Shown: piece by piece, positions 6,409 to 14,873 of the stretch
Position numbering within the stretch: position 1 is the first letter of the stretch
Layout of the letters: every line of letters begins with the position of its first letter
Assembly (NCBI GenBank): GCA_017379935.1
Contig: JAFNVC010000030.1
Coordinates: 1 to 45,148 of the forward strand
From: Clostridia bacterium
GTDB taxonomy: Bacteria; Bacillota; Clostridia; Oscillospirales; Acutalibacteraceae
DNA: 45,148 nucleotides
Direction: 5' to 3'
Notes under the pieces: generated by a model
What the model was told of the DNA's origin: nothing
What the model saw: the letters and a program-made list of their open reading frames with translations, nothing else
Databases searched by the model: none
Translations under genes and position numbers: made by a program

Positions 6409-8430
6409 ATGGCACATTTTATTTTTTCTGCATTCTGTGATGAAGCGGGAGAAGCTACAATCGGCGGTCAGATGGCTGCCTGTAAACTTAACGGAATTTC
6501 TCATATGGAGCTCAGAGGCTTCGGTAAGGAGCTTAATATCAATATCTTGTCCGTAGAGCAGGCCAAAGAGATGAAGGCTGAAATCGACAAAGAGGGTATG
6601 AAGGTTTCTTCTATCGGCTCAGGCTACGGCAAAATTAACATAAAGGATGATTTTGAGCCTCATTTTGAAGCTTTTAAAAATACGGTTGAGGTTGCTAAGA
6701 TTCTCGAAGCAAAATATATCCGTATGTTCAGCTTTTTCTTTGACGAGGGTGACGATCACTCTCAGTACAGAGATGAGGTTATCCGCCGCGTAAAGGCAAT
6801 GGTTGACTATGCTGATGAGCACGGACTTATCTGCTGCCACGAGAACGAAAAAGGCATTTACGGTGATACCGCAGAGCGCTGTCTCGACGTTCTTGAGGCT
6901 TGCGGCGGCAAGCTCAGAGCGGTTTTTGATCCTGCAAACTTTATCCAGTGCGGTGTTGATACCGTAAAGGCTTACGATATGCTTGAGGATTATATTGAGT
7001 ATTTCCACGTCAAGGATGCGCTTTATGACAGTGCCGAGGTTGTTCCTGCAGGTCAGGGTGACGGCAGACTTGTTGAAATTCTTAAAAGATTTGATAAGCG
7101 CGAGCAGGTTGCAATTCTTTCGCTCGAGCCTCACCTCAAGGTGTTTGACGGTCTTTCAAATCTCGAGACTGATGATGAGACTGCGAAAGCTATGAAGGTT
7201 CATACCTATGCAACTCACGCTGATTCCTTCAAGGCTGCTGCTGATGCAATGCACGCTGTTGCCGAGGAGGTACAGCCTATCCGCTTCGGTATCATCGGTA
7301 TGGGTAATATGGGTACGGCACACGCCAGAAACTTCCTCAACGGTGATGTCAGAGAAATGCGTATTACAGCTGTGGCTGATATCGTTCCCGAAAAGCTTGA
7401 ATGGTCCGAGAAAAACCTCCCGTGGGCAAAGAGATATAATTCCGCAACTGAGCTTATTGAAAGCGGCGAGGTTGATGCGGTAATTATCTGTGTTCCGCAT
7501 TATTATCATCCTCCGCTTGTTGTTGAGGCGCTTAAAAACGGACTTCACGCGGTTTCTGAAAAGCCTGCAGGTGTTTATACAAAGCAGGTACGCGAGATGA
7601 ATGAATTCGCGGCAAAGCAGGATAAGACCTTTGCGATGATGTTTAATCAGAGAACTAACTGTGTTTACAGAAAAATAAAAGAAATTGTTGACAGCAAGGA
7701 ATACGGTGAAATCCGCCGTGTAAACTGGATTATTACTGACTGGTACCGTACCCAGGCTTATTATAATTCAGGCGGATGGCGTGCAACATGGGTCGGCGAA
7801 GGCGGCGGCGTTCTTCTCAATCAGTCACCGCATCAGCTTGATCTCTGGCAGTGGATCTGCGGTATGCCGTCAAAGATCCGTGCTTTCTGCCATGAGGGCA
7901 AGTGGCACGATATCGAGGTTGAGGATGACGTTACAATCTACGCTGAGTATCCCAACGGCGCTACGGGCGTATTTATCACAACAACGGGTGACTATCCGGG
8001 CTCAAACAGATTTGAAATCACAATGGATAAAGCAAAGCTTGTTTGCGAAAACGGTAAAAAAATCACCCTGTATGAGCTTGAAGAGTCTCTCAGCGAAAAT
8101 ATTGTAAACTGTAAAAACGGTTTTACCGATATTGACGTGAAAGCAATTGATGTTGAAACCGACGGAATCAACGACCAGCATACAGGTGTTCTCAATGCCT
8201 TTGCAGATCATATTCTCTTCGGTTCTCCGCTTGTTGCGAACGGTGAAGAGGGTATCCGCGGACTTATGATTTCAAATGCAGCTCACTATTCAAGCTGGAC
8301 AGGTGAGACTGTTGAGCTTCCGATTGACGAAGAAAAGTATTATGAGCTTCTTATGAAGAAGGTTGCTTCATCTAAGGCAAAGGAAGACATTATTTCTGTT
8401 GTTAATGAGGATATGAGCAGTACGTTTTAA
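6409..8430 (+). CDS. Fused xylose-isomerase-like TIM barrel and Gfo/Idh/MocA oxidoreductase
   Basis: A single 673-residue frame joins two enzymes. Residues about 1-285 form an AP-endonuclease-2/sugar-epimerase TIM barrel with four likely metal ligands: Glu145 (CCHENEKG), Asp174 (VFDPANF), His200 (YFHVKD) and Glu240 (LSLEPH). Residues about 289-673 form an NAD(P)-dependent oxidoreductase with Rossmann motif GMGNMG (297-302), the EKP motif (384-386) and NQSPHQLD (471-478), where His475 is the likely catalytic base. The order suggests coupled isomerisation (or elimination) and oxidation/reduction of one sugar. It starts after an AAAGGAG site and heads an operon for mannonate and KDG breakdown. 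Substrate is not deducible; the usual uronate isomerase uxaC is absent here. Confidence 0.85.
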   Translation: MAHFIFSAFCDEAGEATIGGQMAACKLNGISHMELRGFGKELNINILSVEQAKEMKAEIDKEGMKVSSIGSGYGKINIKDDFEPHFEAFKNTVEVAKILEAKYIRMFSFFFDEGDDHSQYRDEVIRRVKAMVDYADEHGLICCHENEKGIYGDTAERCLDVLEACGGKLRAVFDPANFIQCGVDTVKAYDMLEDYIEYFHVKDALYDSAEVVPAGQGDGRLVEILKRFDKREQVAILSLEPHLKVFDGLSNLETDDETAKAMKVHTYATHADSFKAAADAMHAVAEEVQPIRFGIIGMGNMGTAHARNFLNGDVREMRITAVADIVPEKLEWSEKNLPWAKRYNSATELIESGEVDAVIICVPHYYHPPLVVEALKNGLHAVSEKPAGVYTKQVREMNEFAAKQDKTFAMMFNQRTNCVYRKIKEIVDSKEYGEIRRVNWIITDWYRTQAYYNSGGWRATWVGEGGGVLLNQSPHQLDLWQWICGMPSKIRAFCHEGKWHDIEVEDDVTIYAEYPNGATGVFITTTGDYPGSNRFEITMDKAKLVCENGKKITLYELEESLSENIVNCKNGFTDIDVKAIDVETDGINDQHTGVLNAFADHILFGSPLVANGEEGIRGLMISNAAHYSSWTGETVELPIDEEKYYELLMKKVASSKAKEDIISVVNEDMSSTF

Positions 8431-8448
8431 CAGTACAGGGGTATGCTT

Positions 8449-9462
8449 ATGAGAGTTTCTGTTGTAGGCTGTGGCGGAGTGTCAAAGAGTCATCTGACTG
8501 CTTTGAGTGAAATGGAAAATGTTGAAATTTCCTCCGTCGTTGATATAAAAAAAGACCGTGCTGATTCTGCGGCAAGCAGGTATAATTGTAAAGCCTATTA
8601 TGATTTTGATTCAATGCTTGAAGAGGATAAGCCCGATTGCATACATATCTGCACTCCGCATTATCTTCACGCGGATATGGCGGTCAAGGCTCTCAATCGG
8701 GGGATCAATGTCCTGTGCGAAAAGCCCTGCGCAATCACCGCAGAAGGTCTTTCGAGAATAAGGCTTGCCCGTCTTATGAGTGAGGCTCAGTTCGGAGTAT
8801 GCTTCCAGAACAGATATAACGAGTCCGTTCTTTTGATAAAGAGGCTTATCGAAAAAGAAGAATACGGCAGTGTTATCTCAGCCCGTGCTATGGTTCACTG
8901 GGAACGTAATGAAGACTATTACAGCGATGACTGGCACGGAACGCTGGAAAAGGAAGGCGGAGGAGTCGTTGTTAATCAGGCGATTCATACTCATGACCTG
9001 CTCCGATTTCTTGTCGGCAAGAATATAAAAGCGGTAACCGCACATGTCTGTAACGATCATCTGAAGGGCGTTATAGAGGTCGAGGATACTGTAAATGCGT
9101 TGTTTGAATTTGAAGACGGCGTGAAGGCAATCTACAATGCGACAACAGCGTTTTCGGATAACCTCCCGGTGCTTATTGATGTTATCTGCGAAAAAGCAAC
9201 TCTTCGCATTGAAGGGGATAACGCTTATGTTATAACAGACGGTGATATCCGACAGCTTCATATTGCGGATAATACAGGCTTTACAGGAAAAAATTATTGG
9301 GGTAAGGGTCATACATCGCTTATCAGTGATTTTTATGACTGCCTCCTCAGCGACAGAAAATTCCCGATTGATGCCATTGAGGGCGGAAAAGCGGTTGAAG
9401 AATTTCTGGCGATATATAAATCTTCCGAAACGGGAGAAAAGGTGCTTTTGAAAAAGGAGTGA
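8449..9462 (+). CDS. Gfo/Idh/MocA family sugar dehydrogenase
   Basis: A 337-residue NAD(P)-dependent oxidoreductase, usual length for the family. The N-terminal Rossmann domain has the VVGCGGVSKSH motif, then the CEKPC (EKP) motif near residue 91, and the second domain carries GGGVVVNQAIHTHDLLRF with the probable catalytic histidine. The NQxxHxxD pattern is the same as in the fused upstream protein, so the two may act on related substrates in opposite redox directions. I place the start at the second in-frame ATG (8449) because the AGGGG ribosome site at 8435-8439 is too close to the ATG at 8443. It lies 18 bp after the fusion gene and 4 bp before uxuA. Confidence 0.88.
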   Translation: MRVSVVGCGGVSKSHLTALSEMENVEISSVVDIKKDRADSAASRYNCKAYYDFDSMLEEDKPDCIHICTPHYLHADMAVKALNRGINVLCEKPCAITAEGLSRIRLARLMSEAQFGVCFQNRYNESVLLIKRLIEKEEYGSVISARAMVHWERNEDYYSDDWHGTLEKEGGGVVVNQAIHTHDLLRFLVGKNIKAVTAHVCNDHLKGVIEVEDTVNALFEFEDGVKAIYNATTAFSDNLPVLIDVICEKATLRIEGDNAYVITDGDIRQLHIADNTGFTGKNYWGKGHTSLISDFYDCLLSDRKFPIDAIEGGKAVEEFLAIYKSSETGEKVLLKKE

Positions 9463-9466
9463 TTTT

Positions 9467-10540
9467 ATGCAAATGACTATGAGGTGGTTCGGCAAGGAGA
9501 AGGATACTGTCTCTCTTGAGCAGATCCGTCAGGTGCCGGGCGTTGTGGGGGTTATTCCCGCACTTCATGCTTTGCCTGCAGGCGAAGCATGGCCGCTTGA
9601 TATGATTATGGATATGAAGGCTGAAATCGAGGCGGCAGGTCTTACGATGGAGTGCATAGAGAGCGTTAACGTTCACGAGGATATCAAGCTCGGAGCTCCC
9701 ACAGCTGATATGTATATTGAAAATTATAAGACAAGCATCAGAAATCTTGCAAAAGCAGGAGTAAAGGTTATCTGCTATAACTTTATGCCCGTTTTTGACT
9801 GGACAAGAACTGATCTTGCGATGGATATGGGTAACGGCGCTACCTGCCTGAGCTATAACGGTGTTCAGGTTGAGGGCAAGAGCCCCGAGGATATGTTCCG
9901 TGAGATTGATGACAATTCCAACGGCTATGCAATGCCGGGCTGGGAAACCGAGCGTATGGGTGAAATCAAGGAGCTTTTCGAAAAATACAAGAATATCACA
10001 GCTGACGATATGTGGAATAATCTTAAGCATTTCCTTGAAGAGATCATTCCCGTTTGTGAGGAATGCGACGTCAGAATGGCTATTCATCCGGACGATCCGC
10101 CGTGGGACATCTTCGGACTGCCGAGAATCATCAAGAATATTGAGGATATCAGAAAGTTCCTTAAGCTTGTCGATTCTCCGTATAACGGACTTACCTTCTG
10201 CACAGGCTCACTCGGTGCAAGTGCAAAGAATGACCTGCCTGCGATGATCCGTGAGGTTGGTGACAGAATTTATTTTGCACATCTTAGAAACGTTCAGATT
10301 CGTGAAAGCTGGTTTAACGAAACCTCACATCTTTCCTCAGACGGATCTCTTGATATGTACGAGATAGTTAAGGCTTTGCAGGATGCAGGCTTTGACGGAT
10401 ATATCCGTCCTGATCACGGCAGAATGATCTGGGGTGAGGTTGCCCGACCGGGCTACGGACTTTATGACCGCGCACTCGGTGCGGCATATCTTAACGGTCT
10501 CTGGGAGGCTGTGGAAAAATCAAACAAAACGGAGGCATAA
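9467..10540 (+). CDS. uxuA: Mannonate dehydratase
   Basis: Dehydrates D-mannonate to 2-keto-3-deoxygluconate (KDG). The 357-residue product matches the Firmicutes length of this family. It starts MRWFGKEKDTVSLEQIRQ, the characteristic UxuA opening, and has the metal-site segments MAIHPDDPPWDIFGLPRI (about 204-221), FCTGSLGA, FAHLRNVQ and the C-terminal DGYIRPDHGRMIWGE with the conserved histidine and aspartate. An AAGGAG site precedes the ATG. It sits 4 bp after the Gfo/Idh gene and 2 bp before the SDR gene, fixing the operon's role as uronate degradation. Confidence 0.95.
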   Translation: MQMTMRWFGKEKDTVSLEQIRQVPGVVGVIPALHALPAGEAWPLDMIMDMKAEIEAAGLTMECIESVNVHEDIKLGAPTADMYIENYKTSIRNLAKAGVKVICYNFMPVFDWTRTDLAMDMGNGATCLSYNGVQVEGKSPEDMFREIDDNSNGYAMPGWETERMGEIKELFEKYKNITADDMWNNLKHFLEEIIPVCEECDVRMAIHPDDPPWDIFGLPRIIKNIEDIRKFLKLVDSPYNGLTFCTGSLGASAKNDLPAMIREVGDRIYFAHLRNVQIRESWFNETSHLSSDGSLDMYEIVKALQDAGFDGYIRPDHGRMIWGEVARPGYGLYDRALGAAYLNGLWEAVEKSNKTEA

Positions 10541-10542
10541 TT

Positions 10543-11394
10543 ATGACAGAGCATAAAAGTCTTAAAGATAAAGTAGCCGTTATTACAGGCGGCGGCGGTG
10601 TCCTTTGCTCAGGCTTTGCGAAAACACTCGCAAAGCAGGGGGTAAAGGTTGCTGTCCTTGACCTTAACGAGGCGGCGGCGCAGGCTGTTGCTGACGAAAT
10701 CAATGCAGACGGCGGTACAGCTATTGCTGTCGGCTGTAACGTGCTTGAAACCGAAAGTATGCAGAAGGCGAGAGATATCATTGCTGAGAAGCTCGGCACC
10801 TGCGATATTCTTCTCAACGGTGCAGGCGGTAATAACCCCAAGGGTACGACCACAAAGGAGACACTCGAAAAAATCGACCTCATCGAAAAGGATGAGAATG
10901 TAAAAACCTTCTTTGATCTTGACCCTCAGGGTATTTCCTTCGTTTTTAACCTTAACTTCCTCGGAACGCTTATTCCGACTCAGATTTTTGCACGAGATAT
11001 GGCTATGAAGGATGACAGCTGTATTATTATGGTAACTTCAATGAACGCCTTCCGTCCGCTTACGAAAATTCCGGCATATTCTGCAGCAAAGGCGGCTGTC
11101 GCTAACTTTACTCAGTTTATGGCTGTCCATTTTGCTGAAATGGGAATCCGTGTCAATGCCATTGCACCCGGCTTCTTCTCAACACAGCAGAATAAGGCGC
11201 TTCTCTGGAACGAGGACGGCACACCTACCGCAAGAACGGGCAAGATTCTTGCCGCAACTCCGATGGGACGCTTCGGTGAGCCTGAGGAGCTTTCAGGTGC
11301 GCTTCTCTTCCTTTGCGATAAGGAATATTCGGGCTTTGTGACAGGTACAACAATTGCGGTTGACGGCGGCTTCAACGCTTATTCGGGCGTATAA
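10543..11394 (+). CDS. SDR-family D-mannonate oxidoreductase (fructuronate reductase)
   Basis: A 283-residue short-chain dehydrogenase. It has the cofactor motif VITGGGGVLCSGFAKTLA (about 13-30), NGAGGNNPKG in the position of the NAG motif, and the catalytic Ser...YxxxK pattern (MVTSMNAF ... IPAYSAAKAAV). The C-terminal GGFNAYSGV fits a sugar-acid SDR. Between uxuA and a KDG kinase, the most probable reaction is NAD(P)H-dependent interconversion of fructuronate and mannonate, as for the SDR UxuB/YjmF of Bacillus-like bacteria, which is unrelated to E. coli UxuB. The ATG has a GGAGG site and starts 2 bp after uxuA. Confidence 0.87.
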   Translation: MTEHKSLKDKVAVITGGGGVLCSGFAKTLAKQGVKVAVLDLNEAAAQAVADEINADGGTAIAVGCNVLETESMQKARDIIAEKLGTCDILLNGAGGNNPKGTTTKETLEKIDLIEKDENVKTFFDLDPQGISFVFNLNFLGTLIPTQIFARDMAMKDDSCIIMVTSMNAFRPLTKIPAYSAAKAAVANFTQFMAVHFAEMGIRVNAIAPGFFSTQQNKALLWNEDGTPTARTGKILAATPMGRFGEPEELSGALLFLCDKEYSGFVTGTTIAVDGGFNAYSGV

Positions 11395-11415
11395 TCTTTG
11401 AAAGGACAGTTGATT

Positions 11416-12513
11416 ATGGATTTGAAATTAAGACCGCAGGAAGAATGCGCGTTTGATATGATTTCACTCGGCGAGGTTATGCTTCGACTTGATCCGGGCG
11501 ATTCAAGAATAAAAACCGCTCGCGAATTCCGTGTATGGGAAGGCGGCGGAGAATATAACGTTGCGAGAGGTCTTCGTCGTTGCTTCGGAATGAAGACGGC
11601 TATCGTAACAGCTCTGGCTGATAACGAGGTCGGCAGACTTGTCGAGGATTTTATGCTTCAGGGCGGTGTTGACGTTTCTCTTGTTAAATGGGCAAAGTAT
11701 GACGGTATAGGCAGAACTGTACGTAACGGACTGAATTTCACCGAAAGAGGCTACGGCATCCGCGGTGCTGTCGGTGTATCGGACAGAGGTAATACAGCCG
11801 CATCACAGCTCAAGGCAGGCGATATCGACTGGGATTATATCTTCGGTACTCTCGGTGTCAGATGGCTTCATACGGGCGGTATCTTTGCCGCACTTTCGGA
11901 TACAACTGCAGAGGTTGTTATTGAGGCAGTTAAAACTGCAAAAAAATACGGTACGATCGTTTCCTATGACCTTAACTACCGTCCGTCACTCTGGAAGGAT
12001 ATCGGCGGCAAGGAAAAGGCACAGCAGGTCAATAAGGAAATTGCAAAATACATCGACGTAATGATCGGCAACGAGGAGGATTTCACAGCCTGCCTCGGTC
12101 TTGAGGTTGAAGGTAATGATGAAAACCTCAAGGAGCTTAATCTTGACGGCTACTATAAGATGATTGAAAATGCAGTTAAGGTTTATCCGAATTTCAAGGT
12201 TATTGCTACAACACTCCGTACCGTCAAGACTGCTACAGTCAACGATTGGAGTGCAATCTGTTGGGCAGACGGTAAGATCCATAAGGGTATGGAGCTTCCG
12301 GGACTTGAAATTTTTGACCGCGTCGGCGGCGGCGACAGCTTTGCGTCGGGACTTGTTTACGGTCTTATGACAACCGGTGACGCTCAGACAGCAGTCAACT
12401 ACGGCGTTGCTCACGGTGCACTTGCAATGACAACCCCCGGTGATACCTCAATGGCAAGTAAAACAGAGGTTGAACGTATTGTCAGCGGTGCAGGCGCACG
12501 AGTTCAGAGATAA
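11416..12513 (+). CDS. kdgK: 2-dehydro-3-deoxygluconokinase (PfkB family)
   Basis: Phosphorylates KDG to KDPG with ATP. The 365-residue ribokinase-fold protein has the N-terminal ISLGEVMLRLDPG start, the substrate-region EGGGEYNVARGLRRCFG (PfkB signature 1) and the C-terminal RVGGGDSFASGLVYG signature 2 with the catalytic aspartate and anion-hole glycines. I use ATG 11416, which has AAAGGA at 11401-11405; the upstream TTG at 11398 has no ribosome site. Specificity for KDG is inferred from its place between uxuA and the KDPG aldolase; the protein is slightly longer than many KdgK. Confidence 0.88.
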   Translation: MDLKLRPQEECAFDMISLGEVMLRLDPGDSRIKTAREFRVWEGGGEYNVARGLRRCFGMKTAIVTALADNEVGRLVEDFMLQGGVDVSLVKWAKYDGIGRTVRNGLNFTERGYGIRGAVGVSDRGNTAASQLKAGDIDWDYIFGTLGVRWLHTGGIFAALSDTTAEVVIEAVKTAKKYGTIVSYDLNYRPSLWKDIGGKEKAQQVNKEIAKYIDVMIGNEEDFTACLGLEVEGNDENLKELNLDGYYKMIENAVKVYPNFKVIATTLRTVKTATVNDWSAICWADGKIHKGMELPGLEIFDRVGGGDSFASGLVYGLMTTGDAQTAVNYGVAHGALAMTTPGDTSMASKTEVERIVSGAGARVQR

Positions 12514-12527
12514 GGAGTTAGTATAAA

Positions 12528-13178
12528 ATGGATAAAGAAAGAATTTTAACCAGAATTCAGGATTGCGGTATCGTCGCAGTTGTACGTGCAGAAAGCACAG
12601 ATAAGGCCGAGCGTATCGTTGACGCCTGTATGGAAGGCGGAGTTGCGGCTATTGAGCTTACCTTTACCGTTCCTCACGCCGATAAGGTTATTGAAGAGCT
12701 TGCAAAGAAATATGATGAGAACGATATCATTCTCGGTGCAGGAACCGTTATGGATCCGGCAACAGCACGTATCGCAATGCTCAGCGGTGCTCAGTATATC
12801 GTCAGCCCCTACCTCGACCTTGAAACTCTCAAGATGTGTAACCGTTACCGCGTTGCTATGATGCCGGGTATTATGACGGTACGCGAGGGTGTTATGGCTA
12901 TGGAGCACGGTGCAGACATCCTGAAGGTTTTTCCGGGTGATCTTTTCGGACCGAAAATCATCAAGGATATCAGAGGCCCTATTCCGTATGCAAAAATGAT
13001 GCCTACGGGCGGTGTTGATGTCAACAATGTCGGTGAATGGATTAAGGCGGGTGCAGTGGCTGTCGGTGCAGGCTCATCGCTTACCGCAGGTGCAAGCACT
13101 GGCGACTACAAGAAAATTACAGAAACAGCAAAGCAGTTTGTTGCTAACATCAAGGCAGCAAGAGCTGAGCTTAAATAA
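12528..13178 (+). CDS. kdgA: KDPG/KHG aldolase
   Basis: Class I aldolase that splits 2-keto-3-deoxy-6-phosphogluconate to pyruvate and glyceraldehyde-3-phosphate, the last step of the operon. The 216-residue protein shows the conserved IVAVVRAES start with Arg20, Glu43 in IELTFTVP, the phosphate-region GAGTV (70-74), and the Schiff-base lysine Lys133 in ILKVFPGD. The MMPTGGV and VGAGSSL glycine motifs follow. It has an AAGGAG site and follows kdgK by 14 bp. obg begins only 19 bp after its stop with no terminator between. Confidence 0.94.
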   Translation: MDKERILTRIQDCGIVAVVRAESTDKAERIVDACMEGGVAAIELTFTVPHADKVIEELAKKYDENDIILGAGTVMDPATARIAMLSGAQYIVSPYLDLETLKMCNRYRVAMMPGIMTVREGVMAMEHGADILKVFPGDLFGPKIIKDIRGPIPYAKMMPTGGVDVNNVGEWIKAGAVAVGAGSSLTAGASTGDYKKITETAKQFVANIKAARAELK

Positions 13179-13197
13179 TTGAACCAGAGGTACTACT

Positions 13198-14469
13198 ATG
13201 TTTGTTGACATAGCGAAAATTAAAATCAAAGCAGGTGACGGCGGTAACGGTGCCGTTGCCTTCAGACGCGAAAAATACGTTGCCGCAGGCGGACCGGACG
13301 GCGGAGACGGCGGCAGGGGCGGAAATATCGTTTTTAAGGTTAATGACCATCTTTCAACCCTTGCAGACTTCCGTTATAAGAGAAAGTACCGCGCTCCCAA
13401 CGGTGAGCCGGGACAGACGGGTCACAGAAACGGCAAGAAAGGCGCCGACCTTATCATCGAGGTGCCGAGAGGAACTGTCATCCGCGAGCTTCAGAGCGGT
13501 AAGGTTATGGCTGATATGTCAGATGATGATGAGTTCATAGCCGCAAAGGGCGGCAGAGGCGGTTGGGGTAACTCACATTTTGCCACCCCGACACGTCAGA
13601 CTCCGCGTTTCTCAAAGCCGGGTGTTCCCGGTGAGGAATGGGAGGTCAGCCTTGAGCTTAAGCTCCTTGCTGATGTCGGCCTGCTCGGCTTCCCGAATGT
13701 AGGCAAGTCTACACTTATTTCTGTTGTCAGTCAGGCAAAGCCGATTATCGCTGACTACCATTTCACAACCCTGACTCCCGTGCTCGGTGTTATTTCAATG
13801 GGCGAGGGCAATTCCTTCGTTATGGCGGATATTCCCGGCCTTATCGAAGGCGCAAGTGACGGTGTAGGTCTCGGTCACGAGTTCCTGCGCCACGTTGAGC
13901 GTTGCCGTCTGCTTGTTCATATCATTGACGCGGCAGGCAGTGAGGGCAGAGATCCGATTGATGATTTCAACAAAATCAACGCGGAGCTTGTCAAGTTCAA
14001 TCCCGAAATGGCAGATTTGCCGCAGATTGTCGTAGGTAATAAGATTGACCTTGCAACGGATGAACAGCTCGAAAATCTCGAAAAATATTTCACCGAAAGA
14101 GGCTATCAGTATTTCACGATGTGTGCGCCTATCGTTGAGGGTACGCAGGAGGTAATCAATGCCGTTGCGGCAAAGCTTGCAACCCTTCCTCCGATCAAGA
14201 GATATGAAAAGGAGGAAATTCCTGCAGAGTTCTTTGAGAAGAATGCTGACGGCAGATTTACTATTACCGTTGAGGATGATGTATATTCCGTCGAGGCTGA
14301 ATGGCTGCTTAAAATTCTGCAGAGAACAGACCTTGATGACTATGAATCCCTGCAGTATTTTCAGCGCGTTTTACAGTCAAGCGGTATTATAGCTGCGCTT
14401 GAAGAAAAAGGAATTCAGGAAGGCGACACGGTTGAAATCTATGACCTTGAGTTTGATTTCGTGCCGTAA
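13198..14469 (+). CDS. obg: GTPase Obg/CgtA
   Basis: Essential ribosome-assembly and stress GTPase. The 423-residue protein has the glycine-rich Obg fold (about 1-158, with GGPDGGDGGRGG), the G domain with G1 GFPNVGKST (164-172), switch region FTTLTP, G3 DIPG (211-214) and G4 NKID, and a C-terminal OCT domain (about 345-423), the full Gram-positive architecture. The ribosome site is AGAGG. It is 19 bp downstream of kdgA and 6 bp upstream of mrnC, so transcription from the uronate promoter may reach this housekeeping gene; I see no clear promoter in the short gap. Confidence 0.97.
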   Translation: MFVDIAKIKIKAGDGGNGAVAFRREKYVAAGGPDGGDGGRGGNIVFKVNDHLSTLADFRYKRKYRAPNGEPGQTGHRNGKKGADLIIEVPRGTVIRELQSGKVMADMSDDDEFIAAKGGRGGWGNSHFATPTRQTPRFSKPGVPGEEWEVSLELKLLADVGLLGFPNVGKSTLISVVSQAKPIIADYHFTTLTPVLGVISMGEGNSFVMADIPGLIEGASDGVGLGHEFLRHVERCRLLVHIIDAAGSEGRDPIDDFNKINAELVKFNPEMADLPQIVVGNKIDLATDEQLENLEKYFTERGYQYFTMCAPIVEGTQEVINAVAAKLATLPPIKRYEKEEIPAEFFEKNADGRFTITVEDDVYSVEAEWLLKILQRTDLDDYESLQYFQRVLQSSGIIAALEEKGIQEGDTVEIYDLEFDFVP

Positions 14470-14475
14470 AATAAT

Positions 14476-14871
14476 ATGGAAAGATTATTGAAAAATAAGG
14501 ACGTAAAACCTAACGAATTAAGTCCTCTTACTCTTGCTTTCATTGGCGACACGGTTTTTGATCTGCTTGTACGCGAAGACCTTATCTGCACGGCAAACAG
14601 ACCTGCAAACGACCTTCATAACCTTGCAGTTAAAAAGGTTAAGGCATCCGCTCAGGCTGAATTTATAGAAAAGCTTTTGCCCGTTCTGACCGAAAAGGAA
14701 ACGGCTGTTTTTAAGCGAGGCAGAAATGCAAAGGTCGGACATCTGCCGAAAAACGCTTCGCAGAGCGACTATCACGCCGCTACAGGCTTCGAAGCGTTGA
14801 TAGGCTATCTTTACTTATCCGATGAAATTGAGAGGATTAAGGAGCTTTACGCTATAATAACGGAGGCATAG
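14476..14871 (+). CDS. mrnC: Mini-ribonuclease 3
   Basis: Dimeric RNase III-like nuclease without a dsRNA-binding domain that matures 23S rRNA ends in Firmicutes. The 131-residue product has the catalytic-site segment LAFIGDTVFDLLVRE (Asp25 region), the VKASAQAEF helix, FKRGRNAKVGHLPKNAS and the second acidic motif FEALIGYLYL. The length is typical (125-145). It starts 6 bp after obg with only a weak ribosome site, suggesting translational coupling, and ends 2 bp before the TTG start of the YitT gene. Confidence 0.94.
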   Translation: MERLLKNKDVKPNELSPLTLAFIGDTVFDLLVREDLICTANRPANDLHNLAVKKVKASAQAEFIEKLLPVLTEKETAVFKRGRNAKVGHLPKNASQSDYHAATGFEALIGYLYLSDEIERIKELYAIITEA

Positions 14872-14873
14872 CT

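Noticed and set aside
6409-8430. The fused protein as an artefact of a missing stop or a frameshift joining two genes
   Set aside because: The frame is continuous, the linker (about 262-289) is helical and sensible, and neither a ribosome site nor a good start precedes the second domain.
9347-10087. A 246-residue open frame on the minus strand
   Set aside because: It lies opposite uxuA and the Gfo/Idh gene, has no ribosome site, and its translation looks like no family; it is the antisense shadow of coding DNA.
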